DNA from: JANNSX01 sp041397825
Lineage (GTDB): Bacteria > Pseudomonadota > Alphaproteobacteria > Rhizobiales > Hyphomicrobiaceae
NCBI GenBank assembly: GCA_041397825.1
Contig: JAWKVX010000003.1
Span: forward strand, 620,001-684,000
Direction: 5' to 3'
Length of the DNA: 64,000 nucleotides
Positions 59,310 to 64,000 of this stretch are shown here, piece after piece. Position 1 is the stretch's first letter. Each line of letters opens with the position of its first letter. The notes below the pieces were generated by a model. That model saw nothing but the letters and a program-made list of their open reading frames with translations. It did not search any database and had not been told where the DNA came from. A program made the translations under genes and the position numbers.

Positions 59310-60707
59310 ATGAGACTCTGGGTAGTGCTATCGGTGTTGTTGTCCGTTTCCGGGCTCGCTGGACAGGCCGCGCAGGCGCAGATCGACAAAGAGGGACGCC
59401 AGACCGGCATCATGCTGCAGTCGGGCGACTACGACAGCTTCAAGATCCCAGCCGCGAACGGACCTGGCGCCTGTGCCCAGGCCTGCGAGCGCGATCCGCG
59501 CTGCCGGGCCTGGACCTATGTGAAGCCAGTACTGCAATGCCGCCTGAAGCACACGGTCGGCGTCGCCGTCCGCAACAACTGCTGCATCTCGGGGATCAAG
59601 GAGCAGGCCTCCGCCGGTAACAGCCGCCAGCAGTTCTGCGCCGACTATGCGAGCCAGGCGGTCAGCGCCAACGACACCAATCTGCAGCAGGACTGCAAGC
59701 TAAAAGGCAATCGCTGGTCGGCAAAGTATCGCGATCATTTCGCCTGGTGCATCCGGGCCGGCAAGGGCGAGGCCGAAGCCGAGGCCCAGACGCGAAGCGC
59801 CGAGCTCGAGCGCTGCACGCGGCGTGCCGACTCGGCCGCCGACGCGTTGTGCGACCACTACGGGCGGATGGCGATGATCATGGTCGACGCGCAGGCGCGG
59901 GCCGATTGTGGCTTTAACACCGACAAGGATCGGTGGTCCGAGGAGCAGAAGTTGCACGTCCGGGCCTGCCAGAAGGCGCCCAATCGCGTGCCCGAGGCCC
60001 AGTTCGAAGCGCGACAGAAGCAGCTCTCGCGTTGCTTCGAGCGGTCTGGCAGGGAGGAGGAGGCGTGCATCGCGTTTGCCGACGACGCGGTCGCCCAGTA
60101 CGACAAGGCGGTGGCAGCCGCGTGTGAATTCGGCGAATCGCGGCAGTGGAACAGCTCGAAGTCGCGCCACTACGTCTGGTGTCTCGATGCCAGCAAGCAG
60201 CAGCGCGAGGAGATGAGCTACCAGCGCGAGCGCGATCTGTCGGAGTGCCGGCGGCAGGCGTCGCTCAGGCGGGCCTGCGGCGACTATGCCGACAAGGCCG
60301 TCGAGCAGGCCCTGCTCAACGACAACGAGCGCTGCGGCCTCAAGGGAGACGGCTGGAGCAAGTACAAGGACGATCACGTCGCCTTCTGCATGCGTGAGGG
60401 CGAGCGGCAGGCGCGCCGCGAAGCCGACGGCAGGCAGGACGAGCTCGAGCGGTGCATCGCTCAGAATAGCCGGCGCAACGATGAATGCGAGCAATACGCC
60501 GACCGGGCCGTGCGTCTCGCCAAGATCAACGACGAGCGCAACTGCGGCAACCGGGACCGGCGCTTGTGGAGCACCAACAGCCGGGAGCACTACGACTTCT
60601 GCATGCGGGCCAAGCCGGGCGTGCGGCAGGAGGTTCAGCAGCAGCGGCGCAAGGCGATCCAGAGCTGCTCCATCTTCAGGGGCTTCCGTCTTCAGATCAC
60701 ATTCTGA
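59310..60707 (+). CDS. Secreted PAN-domain protein with five cysteine repeats
   Basis: The 465-residue product has a signal peptide (VVLSVLLSVSGLAGQAAQA), a PAN-like domain (SGDYDSFKIPAANGPGACAQ ... CISG) and then five repeats of 60-70 residues. Consensus: C-x2-Y/F-A-x2-A-V, a second C about 16 residues later (often CG), an aromatic Trp, then H-x2-W/F-C and a fourth C near 20 residues further on. Paralogous to the gene before it, which has three repeats. The ATG at 59310 follows GAGGGAGGAAG. Probably periplasmic or envelope-bound. No enzymatic motif was seen. Confidence 0.75.
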   Translation: MRLWVVLSVLLSVSGLAGQAAQAQIDKEGRQTGIMLQSGDYDSFKIPAANGPGACAQACERDPRCRAWTYVKPVLQCRLKHTVGVAVRNNCCISGIKEQASAGNSRQQFCADYASQAVSANDTNLQQDCKLKGNRWSAKYRDHFAWCIRAGKGEAEAEAQTRSAELERCTRRADSAADALCDHYGRMAMIMVDAQARADCGFNTDKDRWSEEQKLHVRACQKAPNRVPEAQFEARQKQLSRCFERSGREEEACIAFADDAVAQYDKAVAAACEFGESRQWNSSKSRHYVWCLDASKQQREEMSYQRERDLSECRRQASLRRACGDYADKAVEQALLNDNERCGLKGDGWSKYKDDHVAFCMREGERQARREADGRQDELERCIAQNSRRNDECEQYADRAVRLAKINDERNCGNRDRRLWSTNSREHYDFCMRAKPGVRQEVQQQRRKAIQSCSIFRGFRLQITF

Positions 60708-60817
60708 CAGGTCTGGGGGGGTCGCCTGCACGGAGCGATGGCCCGCCGGTGAGCGTGGACGTGGAGGCGCTTCTGACGGGACGCATAGGACCCTCAGAAG
60801 CGGCGCCAGGATACTGC

Positions 60818-61372
60818 TCAGGGCAGGCTGTCGATGGCCTGCGGAAAGCCCTCGAGCGAGACCGGGATGCCGATGCCGGCCTCCTTCGACTGGAAGACGA
60901 TGAACCAGGCCGTCTTGCCGCTGCGGAATTTGTCGATCAGCTCCGGCGCCAACGTCACCTGGGCGACGCACCCAACCACCTGGCAGCGGACGAACGGTGC
61001 GTGGCCGACCTTGTCATTGTCGATCTGCAGGCCGAGGCCCGGCGGCAGCAGCACGCCGAGCGGCGCAAACACGCGCAGCACCTTCTCGCCGTCGGCACCC
61101 TTCTGGAACTGCACGGACAGCCCGATGTTCGGATTGCTTTCGCTCGTGACGTCTTGAACGAGGGCGCAAAGGTCGGATTTGGCGCCTTCCGGCCGCTTGC
61201 ACACGAGCTGCCAGTCGCCATGCTGGGCTTTGACAGCGGCTCCCTCTGCCGCCCTGCCCACAGGTGCGACGGTTGTCATGCTGGCAACCAGCGTGGCAAG
61301 CAGTGCCCATCTCCGGCCCGCGCTTGACGCCGATCGGTGTGCCGCACGACGGCTCGTCACGTGGTTTGCCAT
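60818..61372 (-). CDS. Invasion-associated locus B (IalB)-family protein
   Basis: The 184-residue product has a signal peptide (WALLATLVASMTTVAP with cleavage near GRAAEG) and the IalB core: HGDWQLVCKRPEGAKSD, CALVQDVTSES, FAPLGVLLPPGLGLQID and RCQVVGCVAQVTL, including four cysteines. IalB was found in Bartonella as an invasion factor, but most homologues in alphaproteobacteria are of unknown function. The start is the ATG at 61372; a longer frame upstream is rejected. It is divergent from coxB. Confidence 0.82.
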   Translation of the reverse strand: MANHVTSRRAAHRSASSAGRRWALLATLVASMTTVAPVGRAAEGAAVKAQHGDWQLVCKRPEGAKSDLCALVQDVTSESNPNIGLSVQFQKGADGEKVLRVFAPLGVLLPPGLGLQIDNDKVGHAPFVRCQVVGCVAQVTLAPELIDKFRSGKTAWFIVFQSKEAGIGIPVSLEGFPQAIDSLP

Positions 61373-61731
61373 GGATTGCTCTGCCCGCAGGTCGCGCCCG
61401 TTGGTTTGCCGTCGTCGGCCAATGTGCTCGGCGAGCAATAGGGCAACAATAGGACGTGGTCCAGGCCGAGGCCATGGCGGTGCCGGCTTCCGCTCCTCGC
61501 GAAGATTTGCCGCAGCGCCGAGGGCTTGTGAGGGGGCGGGGCTTGGTGTTCCTTCGCCTGCAGCATTCTCCGCCATGAGCGAGCGTAGCCAGAGTGTGGG
61601 CGTGTCGGGCGCGCGCGCCCGGTCCCATTCTGCCGATTATGCTAGCATGGCATGCGAATCGGCGGCTTTATCGACCCGCGCTCCGGCGAGTCGGTGGGGG
61701 ACAGGGGCCCGGTTATGAGACAGAGGCAAAG
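61373..61731. other. 359-bp divergent spacer before coxB
   Basis: No gene is supported on either strand; open frames across it lack ribosome-binding sites and recognisable content. It must hold the promoters of the IalB gene (leftwards) and the cox operon (rightwards). A weak TATGCT-like -10 occurs near 61638, with no convincing -35 found. Confidence 0.4.
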
Positions 61732-62664
61732 ATGACGGCATTGAATGCGGCTGCAGCGCTCTGGCGGATGCTTCGGACGACGGGTTTCGGGGGCATGGCT
61801 CTGCTGGCTGCTCTCGTGGCGGGGGTGGCGCCAGCCTGGGCCAGCCAGGGCATGGCGACGGACTATCAACTTGGTCTGCCGCAACCGGGATCCGATATCG
61901 CCGCACAGATCCATGACTTCCACACCGGCCTGATGTGGCTGATCACGATCATCACGATCTTCGTTCTTGTCCTGCTGCTGATCGTGATGTTCAAGTTCAA
62001 CAGCCGGGCCAATCCGACCCCTTCCCATACCCATCACAACACTCTGATCGAGGTGATCTGGACGGTGGTGCCGATCATCATCCTCGTCATCGTGGCTATT
62101 CCCTCGTTCCGGCTGCTGTTCAACCAGTACGACCTGCCCAAACCTGACGTGACGATCAAGGCGATCGGCAATCAGTGGTACTGGAGCTACGAGTATGCGG
62201 ACCAGGAGGGCGTCGGCTTCGACAGCTTCATGCTGAGCGACGCCGATATCGAGAAGCGTAAGGCTGGCGGCGAGCTGTTGCCGCGCCTGCTCGCGGTCGA
62301 CAACGAGGTGGTCGTGCCGGTCAATGCGGTTGTGCATGTGATCGTCACCTCACGCGATGTCATTCACAATTGGACGGTGCAGCCCCTGGGCTCGAAGGTC
62401 GACGCCGTGCCCGGTCGTCTTACCTCCACATGGTTCAAAGCGAACGAGAGCGGCGTGTACTATGGCCAGTGCTCGGAGCTGTGCGGCAAGGATCACGCCT
62501 TCATGCCGATCGCCGTTCGGGTGGTTGACAAGGCAGTGTTCGATCAGTGGGTCGCCCTCCGCAAAACGGGTGGTAGCGATGTCGACGACAAGGCACGCGC
62601 GTTGATCCGCAGCGCTGCCACTCAGGATGGCGCTGCGGCCAAGACCGTGGCGTCCGCAGACTGA
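61732..62664 (+). CDS. coxB: Cytochrome c oxidase subunit II
   Basis: Subunit II accepts electrons from cytochrome c through the CuA centre. The 310-residue product has a signal sequence (MALLAALVAGVAPAWA), two membrane segments (MWLITIITIFVLVLLLIVMF and IWTVVPIIILVIVAIPSF) and the CuA motif CSELCGKDHAFM, with both Cys, His and Met ligands. The WYWSYEY segment for electron entry is present. The start ATG at 61732 follows AGAGG. It is the first gene of the cox operon. Confidence 0.96.
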   Translation: MTALNAAAALWRMLRTTGFGGMALLAALVAGVAPAWASQGMATDYQLGLPQPGSDIAAQIHDFHTGLMWLITIITIFVLVLLLIVMFKFNSRANPTPSHTHHNTLIEVIWTVVPIIILVIVAIPSFRLLFNQYDLPKPDVTIKAIGNQWYWSYEYADQEGVGFDSFMLSDADIEKRKAGGELLPRLLAVDNEVVVPVNAVVHVIVTSRDVIHNWTVQPLGSKVDAVPGRLTSTWFKANESGVYYGQCSELCGKDHAFMPIAVRVVDKAVFDQWVALRKTGGSDVDDKARALIRSAATQDGAAAKTVASAD

Positions 62665-62742
62665 GGTGCTTGAAGGGTGCGGGTTGCGGCCCGTGGTTAG
62701 GAATTGCCGGCGCTGGGCCGGAACGACTTGAGGAAGCGGAAT

Positions 62743-64000
62743 ATGGCGACGCATGCGCAAGCCGACCACGGCCACCACTATCCGGGTGGTATCACCCGTT
62801 GGCTCTACTCGACCAATCACAAGGACATCGGCACGATGTATCTGATCTTCGCCATCTTGGCGGGGTTGGTTGGCGGGTTCCTCTCCATCGGCATGCGCAT
62901 GGAGCTGCAGGATCCGGGGATGCAGATCTTCGGCGATCCCCACATGTTCAACGTCTTCGTCACCGCGCATGGTCTCATCATGGTGTTCTTCATGGTGATG
63001 CCGGCGATGATCGGCGGGTTCGGCAACTGGTTCGTGCCGCTGATGATAGGCGCGCCCGACATGGCGTTCCCGCGCATGAACAACATCTCGTTCTGGCTGC
63101 TGCCGGTCTCGATCGCGCTCCTCGTCATCTCGATGTTCGTCGAGGGACCGTCGGGCGCCAACGGTGTTGGCGGCGGCTGGACGGTCTATGCGCCGCTCTC
63201 GACCTCGGGTCACCCAGGCCCGGCCATGGATTTCGCCATTCTGTCACTGCACGTCGCCGGTGCCTCGTCGATCCTCGGGGCCATCAACTTCATCACCACG
63301 ATCTTCAATATGCGTGCGCCGGGCATGACGCTGCACAAGATGCCCCTGTTCGTCTGGTCGGTGCTGGTGACGGCTTTCCTGCTGCTGTTGTCGCTGCCGG
63401 TGCTCGCCGGCGCCATCACGATGCTGTTGACGGATCGCAATTTCGGCACGGCCTTCTTCGATGCGGCCGGCGGCGGCGATCCGCTACTCTATCAGCATCT
63501 GTTCTGGTTCTTCGGCCATCCCGAGGTCTACATTCTGATCCTGCCGGGCTTCGGCATGATCAGCCAGATCGTCTCGACCTTCTCGAAGAAGCCGGTGTTC
63601 GGCTATCTCGGCATGGCCTACGCCATGGTCGCCATCGGCGGCGTCGGCTTCATCGTCTGGGCGCATCACATGTATGCGGCGGGCATGTCTGTGAATACCC
63701 AGGCCTACTTTGTCGCGGCCACCATGGTAATCGCCGTGCCCACGGGCGTTAAGATCTTCTCCTGGATCGCGACGATGTGGGGCGGCTCGATCGAGTTCAA
63801 GCCGCCGATGATCTGGGCGATCGGCTTCATCTTCCTGTTCACGATCGGTGGTGTCACGGGAGTCGTGCTCGCCAATGCCGGCATGGACCGGGCGGTACAC
63901 GACACGTACTACGTCGTCGCGCACTTCCACTATGTTCTGTCGCTAGGCGCTGTCTTCGCCATCTTCGCGGGCTTCTATTATTGGTTCCCGAAGATGTCGG
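62743..64000 (+). CDS. ctaD: Cytochrome c oxidase subunit I, truncated at the right edge
   Basis: Subunit I carries heme a, heme a3 and CuB and pumps protons. From the ATG at 62743 (behind GAGGAAGCGG) the frame is open to base 64000, giving about 419 residues of a usual ~540. Typical motifs are present: STNHKDIGTMY, FVTAHGLIMVFFMVMP, FGHPEVYILILPGFGM with the Glu of the D-channel, and WAHHMYAAGM with the CuB histidines. It continues beyond the window. The start is 78 nt after coxB. Confidence 0.97.
   Translation, partial: MATHAQADHGHHYPGGITRWLYSTNHKDIGTMYLIFAILAGLVGGFLSIGMRMELQDPGMQIFGDPHMFNVFVTAHGLIMVFFMVMPAMIGGFGNWFVPLMIGAPDMAFPRMNNISFWLLPVSIALLVISMFVEGPSGANGVGGGWTVYAPLSTSGHPGPAMDFAILSLHVAGASSILGAINFITTIFNMRAPGMTLHKMPLFVWSVLVTAFLLLLSLPVLAGAITMLLTDRNFGTAFFDAAGGGDPLLYQHLFWFFGHPEVYILILPGFGMISQIVSTFSKKPVFGYLGMAYAMVAIGGVGFIVWAHHMYAAGMSVNTQAYFVAATMVIAVPTGVKIFSWIATMWGGSIEFKPPMIWAIGFIFLFTIGGVTGVVLANAGMDRAVHDTYYVVAHFHYVLSLGAVFAIFAGFYYWFPKMS

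Overview
The window is a GC-rich bacterial chromosome segment that I read as an alphaproteobacterium, most likely Hyphomicrobiales (Rhizobiales). The reasons are the gene order fusA-tuf-S10-spc-alpha operons with secY-adk-rpsM adjacent and no rpmJ between them, an IalB-family protein, a DUF4170 protein beside an MsbA-like exporter, a glutamate-cysteine ligase of the type common in alphaproteobacteria, a cytochrome aa3 locus, and intergenic palindromic repeats of the kind that litter rhizobial genomes. No species call is attempted. I saw no tRNA, rRNA, CRISPR array, insertion sequence or prophage.

Layout. 1-17.75 kb: one dense, co-directional translation block with fusA (5' truncated by the window edge), tuf, 23 genes from rpsJ to adk, then rpsM, rpsK, rpoA and rplQ, closed by a 10-bp inverted repeat. 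Two of its proteins are odd at functionally central places: EF-Tu lacks the classical RGITI switch I motif, and L2 has a shortened, altered peptidyl-transferase loop. 17.9-22.6 kb: surface-antigen-like lipoprotein/secreted protein, pdxH, a Bcr/CflA-type drug exporter and aspS. 22.57-23.93 kb: a low-GC accessory pair, a zeta-toxin-like kinase interrupted by an in-frame stop at codon 5 and a translationally coupled HEPN-like protein. 23.97-26.3 kb: agmatinase-family enzyme, DUF6282 amidohydrolase and a GFA-domain protein. 26.4-34.6 kb: M15 peptidase, kdsA, an SDR, a multidrug exporter, a FIST sensor-domain protein, ChaC and a 677-residue helical membrane protein of unknown function. 34.8-39.4 kb: small membrane proteins, a sulfotransferase, a second ureohydrolase with a substituted metal ligand, and a repeat-filled spacer. 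39.7-42.8 kb: Nudix, metallophosphoesterase, double SRPBCC and NADAR proteins. 42.9-50.5 kb: a sugar locus (RbsD/FucU mutarotase, aldonolactone oxidase, ribokinase, TIM-barrel isomerase, and an ABC importer without its ATPase). 50.7-57.9 kb: amidinotransferase-fold enzyme, MsbA-like exporter, DUF4170, a possible small RNA, ubiA, rsmE, gshA and DUF937. 58.2-60.7 kb: two paralogous secreted PAN-domain proteins with a cysteine repeat. 60.8-64 kb: IalB protein, then coxB and ctaD (3' truncated by the window edge).

How the genes work together. The first quarter builds and runs the ribosome, the Sec channel and RNA polymerase alpha. Scattered metabolic themes follow: guanidino-compound hydrolysis (two ureohydrolases and an amidinotransferase-fold enzyme), sugar uptake and oxidation, glutathione synthesis and turnover (gshA, chaC), envelope biogenesis (kdsA, MsbA-like exporter, DUF4170, IalB, PAN proteins) and aerobic respiration (ubiA, coxB, ctaD). 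The parts most worth a second look are the zeta/HEPN pair, the altered EF-Tu and L2, the PAN/cysteine-repeat pair, the GGDD ureohydrolase, the 34-36 kb membrane cluster and the terminator-bearing spacer at 53.9-54.06 kb. All homology statements are from memory of families; no database search was run.
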